Shown: piece by piece, positions 1 through 8,291 of the stretch
Numbering within the stretch: position 1 is the first letter of the stretch
Layout: each line of letters starts with the position of its first letter
Source: an uncultured Pseudomonadota bacterium
Lineage (GTDB): Bacteria; Pseudomonadota; Alphaproteobacteria; RF32; CAG-239
DNA: 64,000 nt
Direction of reading: 5' to 3'
NCBI GenBank assembly: GCA_947054505.1
Contig: CAMRWU010000005.1
Location: forward strand, 1-64,000
Program-made: the position numbers and the translations under genes
The notes under the pieces: generated by a model
The model's database searches: none
The model's input: only the letters and a program-made list of their open reading frames with translations
Told to the model about the DNA's origin: nothing

Positions 1-55
1 GAGCAACTGACTCTTAATCAGTGGGTCTGGGGTTCGAACCCCCACGCGCCTACCA
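1..55 (+). tRNA. tRNA-Lys(CTT), 3' part
   Basis: The window opens inside the D arm of a tRNA. The anticodon stem ACTGA/TCAGT encloses a loop with anticodon CTT (Lys, AAG codons). A T arm with TTCGAAC loop, the 3' acceptor strand and an encoded CCA (53-55) follow. The 5' part lies outside the window. An intrinsic terminator follows at once. Confidence 0.9.
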
Positions 56-230
56 TAACAGAAAAGCCTGCTTTTGCGGGCTTTTTTTGTTGTGGTAAGG
101 TAAGTAGGTGAGAAGCCCAGACAACTGGGGTTCGACTACCAGAACTAGGCGAGGCAGGAGCATCGCCGGTTTGCCAACGGCAAAAGTTCGCCCGTGCAAC
201 AGAGCGTAGCGATAGTAACCCCCACGCGCC
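37..230. repeat. Duplicated tRNA-Lys 3' tail (14-bp direct repeat)
   Basis: The last part of the tRNA-Lys gene, AACCCCCACGCGCC at 37-50, recurs exactly at 217-230. Between the copies lie the terminator and about 125 bp holding several small inverted repeats, for example TTTGCC/GGCAAA near 171-185. No credible gene lies between the terminator and the start of the next gene at 400; the region 231-399 is plain AT-rich upstream DNA. A similar, longer duplication sits beside tRNA-Ser at 46 kb. Confidence 0.7.
63..88 (+). terminator. Intrinsic terminator after tRNA-Lys
   Basis: GC-rich hairpin AAGCCTGC/GCGGGCTT with a TTTT loop, followed by a run of seven T. It ends the tRNA-Lys transcript. Confidence 0.75.
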
Positions 231-399
231 GTCAAACGTTCCTTCTTATCAATTTCCACTCAAAGCACTCTCAAAATTTGATTCGTTTTTTTTCAAAGAG
301 TGATGATACACACAACAATATTACTTCTTCTTGCGTTGTTTATTTTTTAAGATAAAATCCAAAATGATATTAGGTATAACGCACAAAGAGGAACTTTTA

Positions 400-1188
400 A
401 TGAAAAAAAGATATGTTTTTTTAGGGCTGCTTATCCTTATTGGTGCCGGCGGTTACTACTTTGTCAACTCAATTGAGGCAATCGTTAAAAATTTAGTTTA
501 TAAATACGGAAGTCAAATTACCGGAACAGAAGTCAACTTACAGGGCTTTAATCTGTCTTTGACCAGCGGTGAAGGTTCCATCAGAGGCCTGACCGTAGGT
601 AATCCGAAAAACTACAAATCAGCCAACTTAATCGACTTGGGTGGTGTTACTGTAAAAGTTGACCTCAAGAGCTTGGCTACCGACACGATTATTATTAACG
701 AAATCAGAGTCGACAAGCCGGTTATCACTTATGAAATGTTATCTTTGACCCAAAACAACATTAAACAATTGTTGGATAACATTTCCCAAAACACGGCAAG
801 CGCCGAAAAAGATGAAGTAGCTCAAGCCGCAGAGGCAAAAACCGCTAATGCCACGACCGAAGACAAAGCCGCGGCCAAAAAAGTTATTATCAAACTGGTC
901 AGCATCAATGAAGGCGCTTTAAAAGCTATTACACCTCTGCAAAAAGATGAAGCTACTTTAGATGTTAGATTGCCAGCCATCACTTTACGTGATATTGGTG
1001 AAAGCAAAAAAGGGGAAAGCATCGCATCTTCCATTTCTAAAATCCTGACCAAAATTCTGAACACGGCTTCTGAAACCGTTATCAAGAACAATCTCGGTGA
1101 CCTCAAAAATGTTGCCAAAGAAAACCTTGAAAACGTTGTTGGCGGTGTCAAAAACAAAATCAAAGATTTTGGAATATTTGGAAAATAA
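400..1188 (+). CDS. AsmA/DUF748-like envelope protein
   Basis: 262 residues from ATG 400, chosen over the upstream ATG at 331 because AAAGAGGAAC sits just before it and the first residues then form a clean N-terminal membrane anchor (MKKRYVFLGLLILIGAGGYY). The pattern of a gene-specific domain with G-L-T-V-G-N-P, then V-K-V-D-L-K-S-L and I-x-E-I-R-V-D-K-P-x-I-T-Y-E, around residues 60-125, is typical of AsmA-like/DUF748 proteins, which span or face the periplasm and are linked to outer-membrane lipid handling. An Ala/Glu/Lys-rich linker follows and the C-terminus is helical. It is monocistronic, with a terminator just downstream. The family call is from motif memory; the exact role is unknown. 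Confidence 0.6.
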   Translation: MKKRYVFLGLLILIGAGGYYFVNSIEAIVKNLVYKYGSQITGTEVNLQGFNLSLTSGEGSIRGLTVGNPKNYKSANLIDLGGVTVKVDLKSLATDTIIINEIRVDKPVITYEMLSLTQNNIKQLLDNISQNTASAEKDEVAQAAEAKTANATTEDKAAAKKVIIKLVSINEGALKAITPLQKDEATLDVRLPAITLRDIGESKKGESIASSISKILTKILNTASETVIKNNLGDLKNVAKENLENVVGGVKNKIKDFGIFGK

Positions 1189-1203
1189 ATATTATCATAT
1201 CGC

Positions 1204-1235
1204 ACAAAAAAGGCGTTTTCCAACGCCTTTTTTGT
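1204..1235. terminator. Bidirectional intrinsic terminator
   Basis: Perfect hairpin AAAAAAGGCGTT/AACGCCTTTTTT with loop TTCC. It lies between the convergent AsmA-like gene and the DsbD-type gene, with A/T runs usable in both directions. Confidence 0.85.
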
Positions 1236-1252
1236 ATCTTCAAGCTTTGATA

Positions 1253-2854
1253 TCAACGAAGTTTTCCGATTAGAATTCCCGGTGTTAAAATCTGTGGCAA
1301 TATTCTGTATGACTTGGATTTACCATCATAATAAACATATAAAGGAACACTGTTTCGCCCATATTTTGCCAAAGCTTGAGTAATATCATCATCATCATTG
1401 GTCCAGTCGGCTCGATACAGTTTAATATTGTTTTCTTTAGCAAACGCAACAAAATCTTCTGATTGCAAAGCCACTTTTTTATTCATCAGACACGTCAAGC
1501 ACCATTTTGCGGTAAATTCCACAAACACCTTTTCTTTGTTTTTAACATCGGCATCAACGGCTTCTGCATTATAAACCTGCCAATTTAAGCGTTGCCCTAA
1601 AACAATTTCTCCTCGTTTGTCAAGCTGACTGTAAAGTACCCACGCCAACCAAAAACATGTTAAAAGAACGGGAATGGCAAAAAGCTTCTTCAACCGAGCC
1701 ATCCACCGACCGGGACGCGGCAAAGAACGGTGCAACAATTTGGGAAATATTCCGGCCAAGGCAAAGGGGAGGGCATAGCCCAAGGCTAAACTGATGAATA
1801 TGGGATAATAAACATACAACGGTGCGGTTAATGTATAACCGACGGCGATTCCCATAAATGGGGCGGTGCAGGGGCTGGCAATCAAAACGGCAAAGAACCC
1901 TGTAAAAAACGCATTCCACATCTGTCGTTTGAACGTGATTTTTCCGACTTTTTCCACCAACGGATTGGGAATATTAACCACATCAAGAAGCAACAGGAAA
2001 ATAACAAAAAACAAAACGAGCATAATGGTAACAAAGACGGGAGATTGAAGCTGAAATCCCCAGCCGACTTGTTCACCGTGCATTCTAAGCCAAATAAGAA
2101 CCGAAGCCATAGCTATAAAGGATAACAAAACCCCAAAGGTATAAACCAGCCCCTCCAAGATATTTCTGCGTTTGTCATCTTCGGATGTATGTCCCAAGGC
2201 AATAACCTTCAGAACCAAAATAGGAAAAACACACGGCATAAAATTCAAAATGATGCCACCGGCAAACGCCATCAAAATAGCCACAAAGAAGCCGATATTT
2301 AAAGAACTGTCCTGCACGGTAAAATAAGGCATTGCCTTTTGAAGTTCGTTTTCCCATCTTTGAGACGGTCGTAAATCCTGCTGTGTAATAGGAATATCCA
2401 GATAAAACTTAACTTTTTTGGGCAGACATTCTTCCCTGCAAGCTAACCATGAAACCTCTGCTTCCATTTGTGCAATCCGAAAAACATCAGGTGTTGGGAC
2501 AATCGTAGCTCGATAGTATGCGACATCACCATACCCTCGCTGAACAATCCCTTCGTTCTCAAATTCTTCATCAATACTCCAAGTCTGATCTTTGACTTCG
2601 TATCCCAAAGGCAGATTCCAGTTCACTTTCGTAGGCAAACCGATATCTCCGGGGTTTTGCGAAAAGATATGCCAATCATTCTTCATCGTAAACTTAATAA
2701 GAACATCCAAATTTTGCTGAGGATGTATCTTATCAAAGTTAGTCAGCAGTTGGACTGAAACTTCTTTTGTTTGTTTCTTAAATTCCAGAGCATAAGAGTT
2801 AACCGCTCCCCAAAAACACCAACATAAAAAAACACCAATCCAACGCCGTAACAT
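1253..2854 (-). CDS. DsbD/ScsB-type thiol:disulfide interchange protein
   Basis: 533 residues. A signal peptide (about 1-22) is followed by a periplasmic DsbC/DsbD-alpha-like domain with a Cys pair C139-x3-C143, then a multi-span membrane domain with the two conserved cysteines (NFMPCVFP near 208 and IASPCTAPF near 330), and a C-terminal thioredoxin-like domain with WCLTC (C452/C455). This is the DsbD/ScsB layout, which moves electrons from cytoplasmic thioredoxin to periplasmic disulfide isomerases or peroxide/copper-stress partners. The start shares one base with the stop of the upstream CDP-alcohol transferase (TAATG), so the two genes are translationally coupled. Confidence 0.88.
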   Translation of the reverse strand: MLRRWIGVFLCWCFWGAVNSYALEFKKQTKEVSVQLLTNFDKIHPQQNLDVLIKFTMKNDWHIFSQNPGDIGLPTKVNWNLPLGYEVKDQTWSIDEEFENEGIVQRGYGDVAYYRATIVPTPDVFRIAQMEAEVSWLACREECLPKKVKFYLDIPITQQDLRPSQRWENELQKAMPYFTVQDSSLNIGFFVAILMAFAGGIILNFMPCVFPILVLKVIALGHTSEDDKRRNILEGLVYTFGVLLSFIAMASVLIWLRMHGEQVGWGFQLQSPVFVTIMLVLFFVIFLLLLDVVNIPNPLVEKVGKITFKRQMWNAFFTGFFAVLIASPCTAPFMGIAVGYTLTAPLYVYYPIFISLALGYALPFALAGIFPKLLHRSLPRPGRWMARLKKLFAIPVLLTCFWLAWVLYSQLDKRGEIVLGQRLNWQVYNAEAVDADVKNKEKVFVEFTAKWCLTCLMNKKVALQSEDFVAFAKENNIKLYRADWTNDDDDITQALAKYGRNSVPLYVYYDGKSKSYRILPQILTPGILIGKLR

Positions 2855-3549
2855 TACTTTTTGCCTCTGGATGAAACAATTACAAAATTATAGTAGGCTG
2901 TTGAAATAACAACCAAAGTCTTAAGTAGGCACCAACAGCCCAAAATACTGGCAATAGCCACAAACCACGAGGGAATAAGGCATAGAACAATCAACGCGAC
3001 AAAAGTTTCGGATCCTTGTGCTGTTCCGCCAAGATAGAAAGGGGATGATGGCAATTCTATTTTTTTGCTCTTGTCATTTTTATAGGCAATAATGGCATAA
3101 GACAGCATTGCACAAGCTGAAGCAGCAAACGCAAACAAAAGGAATGACGCCGCAATCGCATTTTTCGGCGGATTAGCCAAGGCAAAGCCCCAAATAACAC
3201 CGGCATAAAAAATATAATCTAACGTTGCATCAAAAAAAACGCCAAAATCCGTAACTTCTTTGTAACGAGCCACGGTTCCGTCAAGAGCATCAAGCGTTCT
3301 GTTAATAAGGATACAAATCAGTGCCGCCAAATACATATCCATGGATAAAAAGTTAATGGCCAGCAATCCGACCCCAAACCCCAAAAGGGAGATAAGATTA
3401 GGGGAAATCCCTGAATTATATAGCCGTTCGGCCGTCCAAACCATTCCGGATTGCCAATCTTTGCGCAATTTTTTCAAATATGCGGAAATCGGGCAACAAT
3501 CAAATTTAGCCACAACCTGATTATAAAAACTTTTTGCTTTGCTTAACAT
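2854..3549 (-). CDS. CDP-alcohol phosphatidyltransferase family protein
   Basis: 231 residues with five or six hydrophobic spans. The signature of the family is visible near residues 85-112: DALDGTVAR followed by GVFFDATLD, that is D-x2-D-G-x2-A-R...G-x3-D-x3-D, whose aspartates bind the metals and the CDP moiety. It is an inner-membrane enzyme that transfers a phosphoalcohol from a CDP-lipid or CDP-alcohol to a second alcohol; the actual substrate cannot be read from sequence. An SD GAGGAG precedes the ATG. First gene of a two-gene operon with the DsbD-type reductase. Confidence 0.85.
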   Translation of the reverse strand: MLSKAKSFYNQVVAKFDCCPISAYLKKLRKDWQSGMVWTAERLYNSGISPNLISLLGFGVGLLAINFLSMDMYLAALICILINRTLDALDGTVARYKEVTDFGVFFDATLDYIFYAGVIWGFALANPPKNAIAASFLLFAFAASACAMLSYAIIAYKNDKSKKIELPSSPFYLGGTAQGSETFVALIVLCLIPSWFVAIASILGCWCLLKTLVVISTAYYNFVIVSSRGKK

Positions 3550-3657
3550 TTTAAGCTCCTCTTGTTTTTGACAACACCTTAGAACTGTAACCTATTTTTT
3601 TTTGATTGTAAAAATATAGTTCCTAATTGTGCAAAAGATAGTCCTGTTTCCATAAAT

Positions 3658-3689
3658 AAAAAAGGATGGCTTTTCAACCATCCTTTTTT
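3658..3689. terminator. Bidirectional intrinsic terminator
   Basis: Hairpin AAAAGGATGG/CCATCCTTTT flanked by A and T runs. In the minus direction it lies just past the stop of the 122-residue hypothetical gene and before the CDP-alcohol transferase. Confidence 0.8.
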
Positions 3690-3690
3690 A

Positions 3691-4059
3691 TTACTTCAAC
3701 AAAGCGGACAACTCCTCGTCGGACAACTTAACAAAGCTGTCAAACCATTTAAACGGAAAGACATCTTCCGGATAAGGAATAGGTGACGGCGCTTTCAAAA
3801 AAAGGCGGCATCCCCACTCATGAAGAGCTTTTATCCAACAAGGATCAACGTTTTGTTGTAAGGCCTTTTCATATCCCATTACCTCACAATTCCACGCGAT
3901 AATGCGGCGATGAAGGCGAGAACGACGGCTCGTTGTTTTGTAAAGAACCACGTAACCGTATCCTGCTTGATAAGCACGTTTGACGACTGTGGCCAAATCA
4001 TCGGAACAAATTTGAAGGCAACAGGATTCGCCGTAAGCATACCAAATTTTTGTTTCCAT
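3691..4059 (-). CDS. Hypothetical protein (122 aa)
   Basis: 122 residues from the ATG at 4059. A longer frame reaches a TTG that overlaps the uracil-DNA glycosylase stop, but its extra 27 residues look non-coding. The protein is rich in Trp, Tyr and basic residues, has cysteines near the N-terminus (ESCCLQIC) and shows no membrane span or known motif. It lies directly downstream of the uracil-DNA glycosylase gene in the same direction and may be cotranscribed. I do not recognise it. Confidence 0.55.
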   Translation of the reverse strand: METKIWYAYGESCCLQICSDDLATVVKRAYQAGYGYVVLYKTTSRRSRLHRRIIAWNCEVMGYEKALQQNVDPCWIKALHEWGCRLFLKAPSPIPYPEDVFPFKWFDSFVKLSDEELSALLK

Positions 4060-4136
4060 ATAATATAAGTTGTTTGATAATAATTTCTTTTTCTGATACT
4101 TAAGCGGTATGCAAGATAAAGAAAAAAGAGCTAATG

Positions 4137-4778
4137 TCAATCATTAAGACGCAATTTTATGTTTTGAATAACATCTTCAAACATCTCATAGGTTAACACA
4201 CCGGTATTAATATTGTAACGTGACGTATGATAAGAGTTCACCAGTAACAAATTGTGCTTATCCAAACAATGAACGGCATTATGAGCAAATTTATAAGCTG
4301 TTTTCTTATATCCCAAAACACCGAGGACAGCATTGTGAGCCACACTTCCCAATGTCAAAATAATCTTCAACCGTTTCATTGCCGCAATCTCGTCTATAAG
4401 AAAAGCACCGCAATTTTTCGTTTCTTCTCCCGTTACTTTATTTTGAGGCGGAACACAACGGACAGAATTGGTAATCCGCACATTCGAAAGGACAAAACCG
4501 TCATCACGCCGTTTACCGTATTCTCCGGAAGCAAAGCCATATTTTTTCAAAATAGGATAGAGAACATCTCCAGCATAATCATTTGTAAACGGGCGCCCCG
4601 TTTGATTGGCGCCATTCAACCCCGGAGCCAACCCGACAATAAGAATTTGCGCGTCTAATTCTCCAAAAGAGGGAACCGGAGCATTAAAATAAGTCGGAAA
4701 TTTTATTTTATTATCATGCCGAAAAGCAATAAGACGCTGACATTTGCAACATTTTTCATCCGGACAGCAAAAACTCAT
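4137..4778 (-). CDS. Uracil-DNA glycosylase, family 5-like (UdgB)
   Basis: 213 residues. An N-terminal cysteine cluster (CCPDEKCCKC) fits the iron-sulfur cluster of family 4/5 enzymes. The uracil-binding motif GLAPG stands near 49, followed by GRPFTND, and the second catalytic loop near 180 reads NSYHTSRYNINTG, resembling the HPS-x-x-N-x-N-T-G of family 5 enzymes. Such enzymes excise uracil, hypoxanthine or xanthine from DNA in base-excision repair. The substitution of Thr for Pro in H-T-S is a small deviation. The start has a fair SD (AAGGAGTG). Confidence 0.85.
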   Translation of the reverse strand: MSFCCPDEKCCKCQRLIAFRHDNKIKFPTYFNAPVPSFGELDAQILIVGLAPGLNGANQTGRPFTNDYAGDVLYPILKKYGFASGEYGKRRDDGFVLSNVRITNSVRCVPPQNKVTGEETKNCGAFLIDEIAAMKRLKIILTLGSVAHNAVLGVLGYKKTAYKFAHNAVHCLDKHNLLLVNSYHTSRYNINTGVLTYEMFEDVIQNIKLRLND

Positions 4779-4981
4779 GATGACACTCCTTGTATTTTGA
4801 AGTTTAGATATTATAAATATTCGATGTTAAGAAACTTTTTTTATAAAAACAAATATTAGTAAAAAAAATAATAAAATAACTGTTGTAATTTTTATTTTAG
4901 GTACTAAATCAAGATTACAACTCTCCTGGACGATAAATATGGACTACTAATGTAAACTTATTTATAAAATGGAGTTAAATA

Positions 4982-5548
4982 ATGAATAAAGCTTTATTAT
5001 TGGCAGGAGCTGCCTGCATTTTCTTTTCAACCCAAGCTAATGCTCAGCAGATGTTTGGTCATGAGATTGAACCGTATGTCGGTGCTGACTACATTTTCAG
5101 TGCTGCTGATTTCAAAGGTGATGCCAACAAATTGAAAGAAGATTACAACTCTGGTTCAGTAAACGTCGGTACACGTCTTGGCAAATATGCCGGTTTGGAA
5201 GCTTATTACCAAATGTCTGGTGAAAGAAAAGCTACTGTAGAAGGCGAAAAGGCTAAAGCTAAATTCCATTCTTATGGTTTGGATTTGTATGGTTACATGC
5301 CGTTGGGATGCACAGACAAAGTTGATTTGTTGGCTTCTGTCGGTTTGGGTAACTACAACCTCGAAGTTAAGAACCTCCCGAATGGTAAATATGACAAAGA
5401 CCACATGGGATACCGTTTCGGTGTTGGTGCTCAATACAACTTCAACGAACATGTATCTGCTCGTGTAATGGGCCGTTACACATTGGTTGACACCAGCTAC
5501 CTTGACAACCTGATGGAAGTTACCGCAGGTTTGAGATACACATTCTAA
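4982..5548 (+). CDS. Outer-membrane beta-barrel protein
   Basis: 188 residues. The signal peptide ends at ANA-QQ (about residue 21). The rest alternates polar and hydrophobic residues in eight or so predicted strands and ends in the C-terminal signature strand G-L-R-Y-T-F, as needed for BAM-dependent insertion. It resembles opacity/OmpA-type eight-strand porin-like proteins (OMP_b-brl). SD TGGAG precedes the ATG. Codon use is biased toward a few codons, suggesting strong expression. It is a single-gene unit ended by a terminator. The 203 bp upstream are AT-rich and carry its promoter, which I cannot place surely. Confidence 0.85.
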   Translation: MNKALLLAGAACIFFSTQANAQQMFGHEIEPYVGADYIFSAADFKGDANKLKEDYNSGSVNVGTRLGKYAGLEAYYQMSGERKATVEGEKAKAKFHSYGLDLYGYMPLGCTDKVDLLASVGLGNYNLEVKNLPNGKYDKDHMGYRFGVGAQYNFNEHVSARVMGRYTLVDTSYLDNLMEVTAGLRYTF

Positions 5549-5564
5549 TTGTTCTTATCTCATC

Positions 5565-5601
5565 AAAAAAGCCGCTTTTCTTTCAAAGAAGGCGGCTTTT
5601 T
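5565..5601. terminator. Bidirectional intrinsic terminator
   Basis: Long hairpin AAAAAAGCCGC...GCGGCTTTTT with an inner stem CTTT/AAAG. It separates the convergent outer-membrane barrel and TPR-methyltransferase genes. Confidence 0.8.
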
Positions 5602-5604
5602 CAT

Positions 5605-7359
5605 TTATTCAGCTTTCCACAAAATACCAAAAACATCACAACCGTTTTCCTGTCGCAAAACAAGATGTTCCTGAAAGATATCTGAATAACCGTTAAGTTT
5701 CAGAAGTTTTTCTATATATTTTGAACTATGTTGATAGCGGCCATTGGGTTGCAAATAAAAATCATCGTCATTCTCAGCAGCTTCCGTCGTAAAAATCAGT
5801 TTAATTCCTTTTGCCGCCGCAAAAAAAGCTTCCAAATTTCCCAGATATCCTAAAACATCAGCAGCAATAGCCCAATCAAATTTATTATTCTCGTTCAAAA
5901 AAGAAATAATATCTTGGCAGATTAATTCATCATAAACGCCTTTTTCCTTAGCTTTCAAAAGCATTTTTTCAGAAATATCAACACCGGTTAAATGATTTTC
6001 AGGGCTTTTAACAACTTGACCAACAAGCCCCGTACCACACCCCAAATCCACAACGGTACCTTTAACAGATCCTGCAATTCTTCCCACAGCCAGCGGAGCT
6101 GTATAGCCCACAGACGACATAACCAGCTCATAATTATCAGCAAAAGATTCAAACAACCTCTGATTATAGCTAATATCAGCTTCACTTTTTTCTCCCTTCA
6201 AACAACAATAAATATGCTTGGCAAAAATATTTTCCGGCATTTGTCGATACCAATTTTCAGCAATTTTCAAGGCGGTGTCGGCATCTTTTCTGTGCCACAA
6301 AATCAGAGTTTCCACGGCATTAACAGCAGCGGCTTCCAATAACGGTTCCAAAACCAGAGCATTAATAAAAAGCCCCATAGCTTGTTCATAATCCTGACAA
6401 TCTCTGAGAACAACACCTAAATTATTATTAAGCTCCGCAGATTTAGGATTTAAAATAACCGCCTGTCGATATTCTTCCAAGGCTTCCAGTTTGCGATTTT
6501 GCTTAAAAAGCATTTCCGCATAATTTTGATGAGCTGCAAAATTTGTTTTATCAAGTTCAATAGCTCGTTTATACAATTCCTCAGCCTGATTAAAATCCTT
6601 TTTTTGACTGCTCACATCCGCCAATCCGATAAGCGCGGCAATATTAAAGGGATTAAGCTCTTTGGCGGTTTCAAAATGTTTCTTGGCATCATCAATTTTT
6701 CCTTGATGGCGAAACAGCATTCCCAAAATCACCTGTATTTCATCAACACAAGGAGCTTTGGCTTCCGCCTGAAAAGCAACAGAGGTGGCTTGCTCATATT
6801 CCCTGTTATTCATGAGTATTGATGCCAAATAATATAAGGGAAGGGGCTCTTCCGGATAGTGAGAGATAAGATTTTTCAGTTCACTTAAAGCTAGCGGCAA
6901 ATCATCTTTTTCATAGCTTCTGGCCAAATTTGCATTGGCGTCAACATAATCATTATCCAACAACAGTGCTTTTTTCCAATTTTCCCGAGCTGTTGAGAGG
7001 TTTCCCAAACCTTGATAAATAACCCCCAATTCGTTATAGGCTTCTTTGATATCAGGTTTCAGCATCAATGCTTTTTGAAAATTTTCGATAGCCTCATAAG
7101 GTTTGTTGTCCAACTTCAAAGAAAAAGCCAAATTATAATAAAAAGCGGGATTATCTTTCTTCTGCATAATAGCCTGATAAAACAAATGACACGCATCAAG
7201 ATGAGCCCCCTTGGCTTGGGCAACCAATCCCAACAGGTTCAAAACATCAGGCTGTTGCGGAGCCGTTTCCAAAATCTGACGAAACAAACGTTCGGCCGCA
7301 TCCAGTTCTCCGCTTTCAAACAACTGGACAGCTCTGTTCAATATCAAATCATATGACAT
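5605..7359 (-). CDS. TPR-repeat protein with C-terminal SAM methyltransferase domain
   Basis: 584 residues from ATG 7359, preferred over an in-frame TTG six bases upstream because GAAAGAGG is well spaced. Residues 1-370 are about ten tetratricopeptide repeats, with classic positions such as A-x-x-x-F-x-x-A-L/I and P-D/N-x-A-A/L. A class I methyltransferase domain follows, with the SAM motif VVDLGCGTGLVG near 430 and GVDIS one strand later. Such TPR-methyltransferases occur widely in alphaproteobacteria; substrates are unknown. It has no signal peptide and is probably cytoplasmic. It lies divergent from rpsD and is a one-gene unit. Confidence 0.88.
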   Translation of the reverse strand: MSYDLILNRAVQLFESGELDAAERLFRQILETAPQQPDVLNLLGLVAQAKGAHLDACHLFYQAIMQKKDNPAFYYNLAFSLKLDNKPYEAIENFQKALMLKPDIKEAYNELGVIYQGLGNLSTARENWKKALLLDNDYVDANANLARSYEKDDLPLALSELKNLISHYPEEPLPLYYLASILMNNREYEQATSVAFQAEAKAPCVDEIQVILGMLFRHQGKIDDAKKHFETAKELNPFNIAALIGLADVSSQKKDFNQAEELYKRAIELDKTNFAAHQNYAEMLFKQNRKLEALEEYRQAVILNPKSAELNNNLGVVLRDCQDYEQAMGLFINALVLEPLLEAAAVNAVETLILWHRKDADTALKIAENWYRQMPENIFAKHIYCCLKGEKSEADISYNQRLFESFADNYELVMSSVGYTAPLAVGRIAGSVKGTVVDLGCGTGLVGQVVKSPENHLTGVDISEKMLLKAKEKGVYDELICQDIISFLNENNKFDWAIAADVLGYLGNLEAFFAAAKGIKLIFTTEAAENDDDFYLQPNGRYQHSSKYIEKLLKLNGYSDIFQEHLVLRQENGCDVFGILWKAE

Positions 7360-7432
7360 ACCCAAAAACCTCTTTCAAAAGAAAACATAAAAAACAATAA
7401 TTTAAAATTCACTAAATTTTTGAAAAAAAGAC

Positions 7433-7459
7433 TTGATTTTTCACAATTAATATTATAAT
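7433..7459 (+). promoter_or_regulatory. Candidate rpsD promoter
   Basis: TTGATT (7433-7438) and a perfect TATAAT (7454-7459) with a short 15-bp spacer. The strength of the -10 box and its place about 100 bases before rpsD support it; the spacing is below the usual 17 bp. Confidence 0.45.
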
Positions 7460-7467
7460 TTGCCCTT

Positions 7468-7552
7468 ACTTCTGGGAATGAAGGCGGATCAACCGCCTCG
7501 TTTGGCATAAATAAGCCAAAACTACCGGGACAATAAACAAACAACCTTTAAA
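7468..7552 (+). promoter_or_regulatory. Structured 5' leader of rpsD
   Basis: The leader holds two small hairpins, GGCGG/CCGCC (loop ATCAA) and TTTGGC/GCCAAA (loop ATAAATAA), ahead of the SD AAAGGA. Ribosomal protein S4 autoregulates in other bacteria by binding structured mRNA leaders, so this may be an S4 control element. That is inference; no known S4-leader consensus is recognised here. Confidence 0.35.
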
Positions 7553-7562
7553 GGAATAAAAA

Positions 7563-8174
7563 ATGAAAAGTATCGTTTCTGCAAAGAAGAAAAAAGAACG
7601 CCAATATGGCACAATCTGGGGCAATCCGAACAGCTCTGTTGCTAAAAGAGAATATGCTCCGGGACAACATGGTCAACGCCGCAAAAAACAAACAGACTAC
7701 GGCGTTCAATTGTCTGCTAAACAAAAATTGAAAACATATTATGGTAATGTTTCTGAAAAACAATTCCACAAATATTACGTAGAAGCTATCAGAAGACGTG
7801 GTGATGCCGCTGAAAACCTTATCGGCATTTTGGAATCTCGTCTGGACAACTTGGTTTACAAATCCAAATTCGCTTCAACAATTTTCGCTGCTCGTCAATT
7901 TGTAAATCACGGCCACATCACTGTTAACGGCAAAAAGGTTAACATTCCTTCTTACATGGTTAAAGCTGGTGATGTTATCGAAGTTCGTGAAAAATCCAAA
8001 CAGTTGCCGATCGTTTTGGCCGCTGTAGAAGCAACATCTCGCGATGTTCCGGGATATTTGGATGTAGACAGCAAAAAATTGTCTGCAACATACAATTTTG
8101 TTCCTAAATTCGATGACGTTCCTTACGCATCTGTTATGGAACCGAACTTGGTTATCGAGTTCTACTCAAGATAA
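7563..8174 (+). CDS. rpsD: 30S ribosomal protein S4
   Basis: 203 residues, full length for S4. An N-terminal basic region ([11 protein letters not shown], then [12 protein letters not shown]) is followed by the S4 RNA-binding domain with [10 protein letters not shown] and [14 protein letters not shown] near 95-130, and ends with LVIEFYSR. It binds 16S rRNA first in small-subunit assembly. The gene stands alone with its own SD AAAGGA, and a terminator follows, which is normal for alphaproteobacteria. Confidence 0.98.
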   Translation: MKSIVSAKKKKERQYGTIWGNPNSSVAKREYAPGQHGQRRKKQTDYGVQLSAKQKLKTYYGNVSEKQFHKYYVEAIRRRGDAAENLIGILESRLDNLVYKSKFASTIFAARQFVNHGHITVNGKKVNIPSYMVKAGDVIEVREKSKQLPIVLAAVEATSRDVPGYLDVDSKKLSATYNFVPKFDDVPYASVMEPNLVIEFYSR

Positions 8175-8193
8175 TAAGTTCAATAGAACAGTT

Positions 8194-8233
8194 AAAATCC
8201 TCAGAAGTTGTGCAAACTCTGAGGATTTTTTCT
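8194..8233 (+). terminator. Intrinsic terminator of rpsD
   Basis: Hairpin AATCCTCAGA/TCTGAGGATT with a 12-base loop, followed by six T. Confidence 0.85.
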
Positions 8234-8291
8234 TTAAATGTAAAAAAAATTATGATTAGATATGTTTGTGTAAATGAAAAGAGAGGATAAC

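Noticed and set aside
50..259. Minus-strand frame of 69 codons across the tRNA-Lys tail repeat
   Set aside because: It reads through the tRNA gene, its terminator and the repeat in reverse; no SD and no domain. Treated as a by-product of the repeat.
4138..4140. TTG start for the hypothetical gene after the uracil-DNA glycosylase
   Set aside because: A four-base overlap is attractive, but the added 27 residues look non-coding and no SD supports it; ATG 4059 chosen.
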